The notes beneath the pieces were generated by a model. That model was not told the origin of the DNA. It did no database searches and saw only the letters and a program-made list of their open reading frames with translations. DNA of 5,962 nt, from the NCBI GenBank assembly GCA_945897545.1, contig CAMDGJ010000174.1, forward strand, positions 1-5,962. The letters are read 5' to 3'. A program made the translations under genes and the position numbers. This document shows positions 1-4,910 of this stretch, one piece after another (position 1 is the stretch's first letter; every line of letters starts with the position of its first letter). This stretch comes from Flavobacterium psychrophilum. Its GTDB lineage: Bacteria > Bacteroidota > Bacteroidia > Flavobacteriales > Flavobacteriaceae.

Positions 1-59
1 TGCGCAATCAGACCATGAAATGAAAGTAAAAAAATGGAAAAGATTAATAATTTTTTCAT
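1..59 (-). CDS. Secreted protein, N-terminus only (cut by window edge)
   Basis: The minus strand from the ATG at 57-59 reads MKKLLIFSIFLLSFHGLIA and then Q or H before the window ends. This is a textbook Sec signal peptide: two Lys after Met, a hydrophobic core at about residues 4-13, a short polar stretch, and a G-L-I-A ending that suits signal peptidase I cleavage just before residue 20. There is no lipobox Cys in the visible part, so a soluble periplasmic, surface or outer-membrane protein is more likely than a lipoprotein. No Shine-Dalgarno sequence precedes the ATG; the upstream stretch is A-rich, as is usual in Bacteroidota. The mature protein lies outside the window, so no function can be given. 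Plus-strand frames over the same bases have no comparable features. Confidence 0.72.
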   Translation of the reverse strand, partial: MKKLLIFSIFLLSFHGLIA

Positions 60-91
60 AGGATTTTTTCGATTTTAGAATTCAAAAAATA

Positions 92-109
92 TGGGATTAT
101 CTAATCCCA
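92..109 (-). terminator. 8-bp hairpin followed by a T-run (terminator or leader hairpin)
   Basis: TGGGATTA at 92-99 and TAATCCCA at 102-109 form a perfect 8-bp stem with a 2-nt centre. On the minus strand the hairpin is followed at once by TATTTTTTG, the shape of an intrinsic terminator. It sits only about 33 nt upstream of the signal-peptide gene starting at 59. It could therefore end an upstream transcript, attenuate that gene, or be a protein-binding inverted repeat. A 2-nt loop is tight for RNA and would open to 4 nt or more in practice. Confidence 0.4.
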
Positions 110-398
110 ATATACACATTAAAAATTATTTGAAAGATTTAATTAAAGCGCAAACTATTATCATCACGCAAAAAAATAGCAATTGAGAGGGTGCCGGGGG
201 TTTCGTGGTAACAGGAAAGTATTTGTTTTTGAAAAAGGGTCAGATACGTTTAAATTTCGAGGTCAAATTTTAGATATAGGTAGCTAGTCTATTAACAGAC
301 ACATTATATATTTCAAAAATTTGGGGAAAAATAATCCATATCCTACACTGAATTAAATTCATAATTGTACACATATAACCCTAAAGTATATAGAACTC

Positions 399-421
399 CC
401 CACCCCCCTTGGGAGGGGGGG
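399..421. repeat. C/G-rich hairpin repeat, copy 1
   Basis: Arms CCCCCC (403-408) and GGGGGG (415-420) flank the loop TTGGGA, preceded by CCCA. The same core occurs at 2791 and 4862. This copy has an extra G at 421 and then ATT, where the other two have AT plus GGG, so it is the most divergent. It lies about 220 bp beyond the end of the six-TM gene rather than right after a stop codon. Short C/G-rich palindromes of this style are common intergenic repeats in Bacteroidota; that is general knowledge, and the exact family is not identified here. Confidence 0.8.
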
Positions 422-559
422 ATTAGCGATTTTAAGGATATATTTCAATATTTGACCTATTTACAATTACTTTAAGTACTTATAGCCTAATAGATTGCAA
501 GTTCCGTAACACTATTATCCACTTAAGTTTTAGCTTCAATTCTTCATACTCATAAATAA

Positions 560-588
560 GAGGCAGATAATCTAAGTTTACCTGCCTC
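560..588 (-). terminator. Terminator-like hairpin after the six-TM gene
   Basis: GAGGCAG (560-566) pairs with CTGCCTC (582-588). After one mismatch the stem continues with TAA/TTA, leaving a 7-nt loop. On the minus strand the stem is followed by TTATTTATG, a weak T-rich tail. It lies about 57 nt past the stop codon of the gene at 645-1448, a suitable place to end that transcript. The modest T-run makes it a candidate rather than a sure terminator. Confidence 0.55.
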
Positions 589-644
589 GTTAAGTCGTTT
601 TAGTACTTCTTACGTAACTAAACTGCATCAACACAGTTTATAAT

Positions 645-1448
645 TTATTTAGACTTTAAATATTTTAGAGTAAATAGAACAAATACAAGTGATGAAACAC
701 AAAATAAATAAACACCAAATGTCGGGTCAAAACTTGCACTTACTGAGGCATCTCCAAAACTGTAATTTATATCTACGTCACCGATACCCAAACCTCCAAG
801 ATTTCCCATTCCAATCCATCCGAAAATATAACCAAGACTCGCCATAAAATTAAAAAAACCTGCAAAAAATGACCATTTGAAATTTTTATAAGCTAAAAAT
901 CCGCCTAACAAAATAATGAATACCCCTAATATTGGATAATCTAAAGACTTTCCGCTAATATTTACGGCACTTTCCATATCCATATTAAAAGTATCTGATT
1001 TTGCACTCGTACTGTATGCAAACCAAGGCAAAAATACAGAGATTACTGACACAGCAACAGCAAGTAAAGCTACAATATTTACATTTTCTTTAGGCTCATA
1101 AACAGATTTATGTCTCGGTACTTCATAACTTGATTGTAAGCCTATACTTGAAGGATTTTCAGTATTTGGTTGTATTTCAGTGCCTGATTGCATCTCAGTA
1201 CTTGGAGTTCTCTCCGTACTCATCGGTCTTTCATAATTAGATGTATGTTCACCTTTTTTTGACTTCATTATACTTTCCCATAAATGACGAACAGGTGTAT
1301 CTTCTTTATATAAAAGAAAAATTCCGAATCCAAACGATACTAAAAAAGTTAAAAATGGAATTGGATTATACGATAATCCACCATTTAAAACGAGAAGGTT
1401 GACGAAACCTGCTACGCTTAAAACATAACCTATTGTTTTTTTATCCAT
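645..1448 (-). CDS. Six-TM membrane protein with hexapeptide-repeat linker, function unknown
   Basis: This 267-aa integral membrane protein is not a family I recognise. Hydrophobic segments fall at about residues 6-22, 30-47, 125-146, 170-187, 190-212 and 243-262. The first two form an N-terminal hairpin. A polar 75-residue linker (48-123) joins them to a four-TM C-terminal half. Between TM3 and TM4 is a short loop after a FLPWFAY motif, and between TM5 and TM6 is a Gly-rich, then acidic/Ser-rich loop (214-242). The linker carries a six-residue period at residues 72-113, with units such as YERPMS, TERTPS, TEMQSG and TEIQPN; the acidic residue is always second except in one unit. The ATG at 1446-1448 has no Shine-Dalgarno sequence. 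The next gene upstream ends 118 bp away, so cotranscription is possible. FLPW followed by a G-rich TM bundle recalls small uncharacterised bacterial membrane families, but that is only a resemblance. Confidence 0.85.
   Translation of the reverse strand: MDKKTIGYVLSVAGFVNLLVLNGGLSYNPIPFLTFLVSFGFGIFLLYKEDTPVRHLWESIMKSKKGEHTSNYERPMSTERTPSTEMQSGTEIQPNTENPSSIGLQSSYEVPRHKSVYEPKENVNIVALLAVAVSVISVFLPWFAYSTSAKSDTFNMDMESAVNISGKSLDYPILGVFIILLGGFLAYKNFKWSFFAGFFNFMASLGYIFGWIGMGNLGGLGIGDVDINYSFGDASVSASFDPTFGVYLFCVSSLVFVLFTLKYLKSK
1110..1235 (-). repeat. In-frame 18-bp tandem repeat encoding hexapeptides
   Basis: Seven consecutive six-residue units fill residues 72-113 of the six-TM protein: YERPMS, TERTPS, TEMQSG, TEIQPN, TENPSS, IGLQSS, YEVPRH. 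Four units begin with TE at exactly six-residue steps (residues 78, 84, 90, 96). The DNA repeats TCAGT(A/G) or a variant every 18 bp. The units have diverged, so this is an old or slowly turning-over minisatellite. Confidence 0.7.
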
Positions 1449-1502
1449 GATAATGTTGTTAAAGGGTTTAGAAAATTGGTTTGTAATATTAAAGTTTAAC
1501 TC

Positions 1503-1520
1503 CTATAGGGTTTTCTATAG
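1503..1520. promoter_or_regulatory. CTATAG inverted repeat upstream of the six-TM gene
   Basis: CTATAG at 1503-1508 recurs at 1515-1520, separated by GGTTTT, in the 118-bp gap between the second lipoprotein gene and the six-TM gene. Each arm is itself a palindrome, so the pair is both a direct and an inverted repeat. An operator or mRNA hairpin is possible. No convincing Bacteroidota -33/-7 promoter was found beside it. Confidence 0.3.
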
Positions 1521-1566
1521 TTGCTAAATACTTGAAACTTGTTTGCTAAGAGTAATAATCATATAC

Positions 1567-2094
1567 TTAATCGATTTTGGAAACTTCAAAAATTGGTTCA
1601 TTTTCCCTTATGCATATTCCTTTATGCGTATTCATGTTTATTCTTAATTTGAATTCAGGTTTAGAGCCTCCGTCTTCCCAAAAACTGCAGAACATGTATA
1701 TAGTATCATTCTTTACATTTTCTATTTTGTATTCTCCATCATAATAATACCTCCCATTATCTTCAATGGATGTCTGCTGAAGACTAATCTTAAGGTTACC
1801 TTCCACTTTAAATTTATGGTTCATTGCAGGTACTATTAATGGTTCACCATCGACTATGAAGTCATCACCAAATTTATTTTTCATAGAGTAACTTGGCTGT
1901 TCGCCTTCATATACTCCGTAAAAATCTTCTGATATATTATAATTAATACTTTCATCTTGCTTTGATGTACTAGATTCATTTACATTTCCTTCTCCTCCGC
2001 ATGAGAATAAGCTTAGAAAAATAAAACAAAATATAATACCAAAAAAAATTGTGTTTTTAGGATTCATACTGATTAATTTTAATTTTTGATACAT
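1567..2094 (-). CDS. Small lipoprotein, unknown function (second of tandem pair)
   Basis: This is a 175-aa putative lipoprotein. Residues 16-29 are hydrophobic and end in a lipobox L-F-S-C with Cys32, followed by GGEG, the Gly/acidic pattern seen after the lipid-bearing Cys in many Bacteroidota surface lipoproteins. After a polar tether (33-55), the rest is rich in alternating hydrophobic and aromatic residues (FYGVYEGEQ, GRYYYDGEYKIENV, IYMFCSFWEDGG). This fits a compact beta-barrel or lipocalin-like domain, but I recognise no named family. The start is uncertain. The ATG at 2092-2094 overlaps the end of the upstream lipoprotein gene by 16 nt. The ATG at 2065-2067 (MNPKN) would leave an 11-nt gap and give a more usual 22-residue signal peptide, and I slightly prefer it. 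Either way the two genes look cotranscribed and possibly translationally coupled. Confidence 0.82.
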   Translation of the reverse strand: MYQKLKLISMNPKNTIFFGIIFCFIFLSLFSCGGEGNVNESSTSKQDESINYNISEDFYGVYEGEQPSYSMKNKFGDDFIVDGEPLIVPAMNHKFKVEGNLKISLQQTSIEDNGRYYYDGEYKIENVKNDTIYMFCSFWEDGGSKPEFKLRINMNTHKGICIRENEPIFEVSKID

Positions 2095-2417
2095 TTTATT
2101 CCTGATTTTTTCAGATAAAGATTGTTTTCAGAAAAATTTGCAAGAGAGGATAAGAATGAATCTTCTACGTAGAGTTCACCATCTCGAACCTCGCCCGTGA
2201 GATATTCTGTTCTTGTATCGCCCCACGGAAAGGTACGAGTAATCTCTGCAGTCCAACTATCGCCAATAACATTTATTGTCGCTTCGGTGTCGTCTGTATT
2301 ACAAGTATATGTGCCGTTTTTTGTAGCAAAAGGAGAACCTCCCTCCCCACACGAAAAAATTAGAAATGAAATTGCAATTGTGCAAAAAACATTTAATTGT
2401 CTGAAGCTCAGAATCAT
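2079..2417 (-). CDS. Small lipoprotein, unknown function (first of tandem pair)
   Basis: This is a 112-aa putative lipoprotein. Hydrophobic residues 9-21 lead to a lipobox L-I-F-S-C with Cys23, followed by GEGGSPF. The mature part of about 90 residues looks all-beta: GTYTCN, ATINVIGDSWTAEI, TEYLTGEVRDGELYV, NNLYLKKSGIKC. Such a G-x-Y ... W ... G-E-x-x-D-G-x-L-x-x pattern is typical of small ligand-binding or structural beta domains in envelope lipoproteins. Cys39 and Cys109 could form a disulfide after export. The ATG at 2415-2417 is the only sensible start, because it places a proper signal peptide. A good Bacteroidota promoter lies about 65-100 nt upstream, and the next lipoprotein gene begins at or within its stop region, so this is the promoter-proximal gene of a short operon. 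No specific function can be named. Confidence 0.82.
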   Translation of the reverse strand: MILSFRQLNVFCTIAISFLIFSCGEGGSPFATKNGTYTCNTDDTEATINVIGDSWTAEITRTFPWGDTRTEYLTGEVRDGELYVEDSFLSSLANFSENNLYLKKSGIKCIKN

Positions 2418-2483
2418 AATATTAAAATTTAAATGTTAAAAAATCAGATTTTACCTTTTATTAAAGTCCTAGATTTTCCACTA

Positions 2484-2514
2484 CAAAAATAAATAAATGT
2501 AACTTCTAATCCAA
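2484..2514 (-). promoter_or_regulatory. Bacteroidota-type promoter for the lipoprotein pair
   Basis: On the minus strand TTGG (2511-2514) is followed by exactly 19 nt and then TATTTTTG (2484-2491). The -7 box matches TAnnTTTG fully and the -33 box keeps the TTG core of TTTG. Transcription would start near 2475-2480, giving a leader of about 60 nt before the ATG at 2417. The spacing match makes this the best promoter in the window. Confidence 0.65.
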
Positions 2515-2573
2515 CCGTTTTCCAAATATCCAATTCTATAAAATTAAATAGTAAAAGAAAGATATCATCAAAT

Positions 2574-2753
2574 TAATAGGGGAGATAGAAGACTTCCTAT
2601 TATTACAAGTCTATTAAATACAATTAAAATCCATGTAACCACCTAAATTACAATATTTTACAAAACCATATTGCCAAAATAAAAAAATAATTCACTGTTC
2701 TAAGAGAGCTGAATTTAATACCGTATTTATAATGTTGGAAAATAGGGGAAAAT
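2574..2753. repeat. Intergenic module, copy A
   Basis: It aligns without a gap to 4523-4702 (offset 1949). Conserved blocks are TAATAGGGGAGATAG (2574-2588; 14 of 15 identical), a 64-nt block 2651-2714 (54 of 64 identical by my count) and AAAATAGGGGAAAAT (2739-2753; 15 of 15). The parts between diverge but keep exact length. The 64-nt block contains a minus-strand TATTTTGG (2674-2681), close to a -7 box, but without a -33 box 19 nt upstream. ATAG...CTAT at 2585-2600 frames an imperfect inverted repeat. The module ends about 155 nt before the start of the lipoprotein pair. Confidence 0.8.
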
Positions 2754-2790
2754 GATGAAGTGGTACTTTTAGATGCTAGAAATAAGGTAT

Positions 2791-2819
2791 CCCACCCCCC
2801 TTGGGAGGGGGGATGGGTA
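2791..2819. repeat. C/G-rich hairpin repeat, copy 2
   Basis: CCCCCC (2795-2800), loop TTGGGA, GGGGGG (2807-2812), extended by an outer CCC (2791-2793) / GGG (2815-2817) pair with small bulges. All 29 nt are identical to copy 3. It begins 14 nt after the stop codon of the FISUMP gene, so in the transcript it would fold as a strong stem right after that gene. That could stabilise the 3' end or help termination, but no U-run follows. The plus strand has closely packed G-runs that might form a quadruplex. Confidence 0.85.
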
Positions 2820-2833
2820 GTTATGGTAAGCTG

Positions 2834-3865
2834 CTACTTACTATATTTCATACATCTTACAGACATACCATACTGTTTTAAAATATAAAGCTCTTCAAAG
2901 TCATTATTCTCATAAGATAAAGCTCGAAACCGTCCATTATCTTTATCAAATTCATTGTATAACCACAACATGGTAATAGCATCTATATCAATAAAATCAC
3001 CATTTTCAATTCGAACCCCACTTGGCTTAAAATTTAAACCACTATCGTTGTTACCATTTCCATTATTGTTCCACCCTGTCTTTGATTTAAGTTTTAAGCC
3101 TACCCCTTCTTCACCTCCTAAATTATTAAGTAATACTCTCCAATCCGAATAAGAAGGAATATTCCATCCATTGGGTGCCAAACCTCTTCTGTCTTTAACC
3201 GCATACCAATTGTAAAGTTTTCCATGAATTTCATCATTTTTTGGGTCGTTCTCATAATGGCACCAAGCAGGTAATCCTGAATCACCTAATCTCTTCCATT
3301 CCTCTTCAGTTTTAGCTTCCGGAATTGGGTCACCATTTCTAAATGAGCTAACATTAAGATTTTTTGCCATCCATGTATGTTGTAAAATTTTAATTTCAGG
3401 ATAATCAACAGTTATTTTAGGTTCGGTAGCATTTAGTTCTTTTGTTAATCTAACAAATTCTAGTTTAGAATTTTTCATTTTTTTATAATCCTCAGTGAAA
3501 TACCACGTAACAACTGCGTCATATTCATCTACTTTTTGCTCCACTTCAAAGGCTCCAATTTCATTCCAAACTCCGTCAACTGTTGCAAACTTTTTAAATT
3601 CATTAGTATTTCTTGAGTATGAAAAATACTCTGATTTAGTTGTGTTTTTCCTAAATTCAAGAATTATTCGATAACCATTGTCAGGATTAATATGAATCCA
3701 ATAATGACCGTACTCTTTTGCAATATTTTTTACTAAATTGTTTTCTGCAGATTCAGTAGTTCCTACATTAGGGAGTTGATTAGAATCACTTTTCCACCAC
3801 TGAATGAGTACAAAAAGAAAAGCAGCGAATCCTACAATCGCTATCAAATAATCTTTGTTTTTCAT
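2834..3865 (-). CDS. Membrane-anchored FISUMP (Fib_succ_major) domain protein
   Basis: A 343-aa protein from the ATG at 3863-3865 (MKNKDYLIAIV...). An in-frame TTG at 3884-3886 would add seven residues, but the ATG gives a cleaner N-terminus. One TM segment (about residues 5-22) is followed by a tether, then a 110-residue beta-rich region (about 50-150). Residues 155-340 carry the FISUMP domain (Fibrobacter succinogenes major paralogous domain). The diagnostic chain is present in order: TWMAKNLNVSSFRNGDPIPE, PAWCHYENDP, GKLYNWYAVKDRRGLAPNGW, IPSYSDWRVLLNNLGGEEG, KSKTGWNNNGNGNNDSG and the terminal GMSVRCMK. The domain is common in Bacteroidota and Fibrobacter surface proteins; its biochemical role is unsettled. 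Two oddities: the anchor is a TM helix, not a lipobox, and the usual WWSST-like stretch is replaced by MLWLYNEF. The gene lies 110 bp downstream of the small membrane protein gene and may share its transcript. Confidence 0.9.
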   Translation of the reverse strand: MKNKDYLIAIVGFAAFLFVLIQWWKSDSNQLPNVGTTESAENNLVKNIAKEYGHYWIHINPDNGYRIILEFRKNTTKSEYFSYSRNTNEFKKFATVDGVWNEIGAFEVEQKVDEYDAVVTWYFTEDYKKMKNSKLEFVRLTKELNATEPKITVDYPEIKILQHTWMAKNLNVSSFRNGDPIPEAKTEEEWKRLGDSGLPAWCHYENDPKNDEIHGKLYNWYAVKDRRGLAPNGWNIPSYSDWRVLLNNLGGEEGVGLKLKSKTGWNNNGNGNNDSGLNFKPSGVRIENGDFIDIDAITMLWLYNEFDKDNGRFRALSYENNDFEELYILKQYGMSVRCMKYSK

Positions 3866-3975
3866 ACTATTTTTGTTATCAATCAATTTTGAACAAATAA
3901 TTTTACATACAATTCAATAAATACCTTTTAATTATCTGTGGAACTTAAAAAATATTTTTAATTACTAAATAAACC

Positions 3976-4374
3976 TTAACCACAAAAATTCCATTGAGCT
4001 TTTACTACAGATTCAAAGTTGGAAAAATATTGAAAGGATTGTTTATCGGCATATTTTGAATATTCCATTAAATCAAAAGAATTAAAAATAACTTTACTTT
4101 CATAAGAACTTTTATTTCCATAATCATCTGTACAACTGTCTATAATAATCAGAACAAGCCTCTTTGCCTGAGGATTTTTCTTTGAAAAATCATATACATC
4201 TGTACCAAATCTTTCAAGATTAATTCCAATTGTTCCAACCTCTAAATATGATTGAGCTCGGATAGTCCATACTCCATTTTCAAGTTCTGCTCCTCCTCCA
4301 TTATCCGGTAAGAAATACCCAATTACACATAATGCAAAAATAATCCAACATAATGTTTTAAAGATACTATTCAT
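3976..4374 (-). CDS. Small membrane-anchored protein, unknown function
   Basis: A 132-aa protein with one N-terminal hydrophobic segment (about residues 8-22), too long and uninterrupted to show a clear cleavage site, and no lipobox. It is therefore probably anchored in the inner membrane with its body outside the cytoplasm. The rest alternates beta-like stretches and polar turns: GVWTIRAQSYLEVGTIGINL, a Val/Ile-rich strand RLVLIIIDSC (72-81), an Asp/Gly turn DDYGNKSSYESKV, then a helix-like end DLMEYSKYADKQSFQYF. Cys81 and Cys131 could pair if exported. I recognise no family. The ATG at 4372-4374 has no Shine-Dalgarno sequence. Module B ends about 150 nt upstream, at nearly the same distance as module A from its downstream gene. 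The FISUMP gene follows 110 bp downstream. Confidence 0.78.
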   Translation of the reverse strand: MNSIFKTLCWIIFALCVIGYFLPDNGGGAELENGVWTIRAQSYLEVGTIGINLERFGTDVYDFSKKNPQAKRLVLIIIDSCTDDYGNKSSYESKVIFNSFDLMEYSKYADKQSFQYFSNFESVVKAQWNFCG

Positions 4375-4522
4375 TTTATTATAATTTTTGGTGAAAAATC
4401 AAAATCACTTAATACAAAAATTTATACTTCCAAAATTCACTTGTATTTCTAAAAATTAGGCATGTAATAAAATCTAATTAAGTAGTTCCAAAATACTATA
4501 AACTCTATTTTTTCCACAGTAA

Positions 4523-4702
4523 TAATAAGGGAGATAGGTGCGCACCTATTTTCATAAAACTACAATAGACTATTTTTCCTAATACAAATAGATATAATTC
4601 AACATTTTATAAAAACATATTGCAAAAATAAAAATATAATTTAGCGTTCTCAGCGAGCTGAATAATAGTATGTAAATGTATTGTTATAAAATAGGGGAAA
4701 AT
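4523..4702. repeat. Intergenic module, copy B
   Basis: This is the partner of copy A at a constant offset of 1949 nt. Shared blocks are TAATAAGGGAGATAG (4523-4537), the 64-nt block 4600-4663 and AAAATAGGGGAAAAT (4688-4702). Here the minus-strand -7-like box in the 64-nt block is a full TATTTTTG match (4623-4630), though no -33 box stands 19 nt upstream. The module starts about 150 nt from the downstream start codon, as copy A does from its own gene. Confidence 0.8.
4534..4549. promoter_or_regulatory. Perfect 16-bp palindrome in module B
   Basis: ATAGGTGCGCACCTAT is its own reverse complement over 16 bp, in otherwise AT-rich DNA. Copy A has ATAG and CTAT at the same two ends with the same 8-nt interior length, but the interior differs (AAGACTTC). 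With no loop, it suits a dimeric DNA-binding protein better than an RNA hairpin. Confidence 0.6.
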
Positions 4703-4861
4703 TAGATGATATCAATTCCGATGAGAATTTCCGTTAAAAAAACCCAACTAAAGCCGTTTTAACACATTCTGACGATTGTATATATACAGTCAATTAACGT
4801 GTCGTTTGTTTGCTTATTTAGCCTCACAGGGGATTTATAGGGCTATTAGGGGCAATAAACA

Positions 4862-4890
4862 CCCACCCCCCTTGGGAGGGGGGATGGGTA
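4862..4890. repeat. C/G-rich hairpin repeat, copy 3
   Basis: CCCCCC (4866-4871), loop TTGGGA, GGGGGG (4878-4883), plus outer CCC/GGG. All 29 nt match copy 2. It starts 20 nt after the stop codon of the helicase-like gene and lies in the same orientation relative to the preceding gene as copy 2. Confidence 0.85.
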
Positions 4891-4910
4891 TAATTACCTT
4901 AACAATTTAA

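Larger units (their letters stand above)
60..644. other. 585-bp non-coding gap
   Basis: No start-to-stop reading frame of credible length was found on either strand. The gap holds the 92-109 hairpin, the C/G-rich hairpin repeat copy 1 at 399-421, and a terminator-like hairpin at 560-588. The rest is AT-rich, apart from a short GC-richer patch near 186-210 (GTGCCGGGGG) that I cannot assign. An ATG-less open stretch of about 37 codons runs on the minus strand from about 598 to 485 and may be chance or a decayed gene end. A weak TTGGGGAAAA at 321-330 resembles the shared end block of intergenic modules A and B but lacks their other blocks. Confidence 0.6.
2418..2833. other. 416-bp gap: promoter, intergenic module A, hairpin copy 2
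   Basis: No gene was found here on either strand. Reading along the minus strand from the FISUMP gene stop, the gap contains the C/G-rich hairpin (2791-2819), intergenic module A (2574-2753) and a promoter (2484-2514) for the lipoprotein pair. Confidence 0.7.
4375..4910. other. 536-bp gap: intergenic module B, extra segment, hairpin copy 3
   Basis: No gene was found here on either strand. On the minus strand from the helicase stop, it holds the C/G-rich hairpin copy 3 (4862-4890), a 159-nt segment (4703-4861) of which about 120 nt have no counterpart beside module A, and module B (4523-4702). A 12-bp palindrome TGTATATATACA lies at 4777-4788. No strong promoter was found close to the gene start at 4374. 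Confidence 0.65.

Noticed and set aside
2..61. Plus-strand frame (AQSDHEMKVKKW...) entering from the left edge
   Set aside because: It is only 19 codons and has no recognisable tail. The opposite strand carries a much better signal peptide start over the same bases.
186..270. GC-richer patch as a possible tRNA or small RNA
   Set aside because: No acceptor, D, anticodon or T stem-loop set could be drawn, and no promoter or terminator frames the patch.
246..330. Third copy of the intergenic module near hairpin copy 1
   Set aside because: Only TTGGGGAAAA and an AGCT match loosely. The spacing is off by 3 nt and the 64-nt block is absent, so this is no better than chance in AT-rich DNA.
2197..2439. 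80-aa plus-strand frame opposite the first lipoprotein gene
   Set aside because: It is antisense to a lipoprotein gene with a clear signal peptide, lipobox and promoter, and it lacks its own domain or export features.
2955..3152. 65-aa plus-strand frame opposite the FISUMP gene
   Set aside because: It lies wholly antisense to the FISUMP domain, whose motifs are unmistakable. Its low-complexity Pro/Phe/Ser/Leu content is typical of a shadow frame.
3945..3961. AT-only near-palindrome between the small membrane protein and FISUMP genes as a terminator
   Set aside because: The stem would consist only of A-T pairs with no loop, so stability is too low. Such stretches are expected by chance here.
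399..4890. C/G-rich repeats as integron attC sites or a CRISPR array
   Set aside because: There are only three copies, about 2 kb apart and under 30 nt long, with several genes between them. No attC-type core sites, spacers, integrase or Cas gene are visible.
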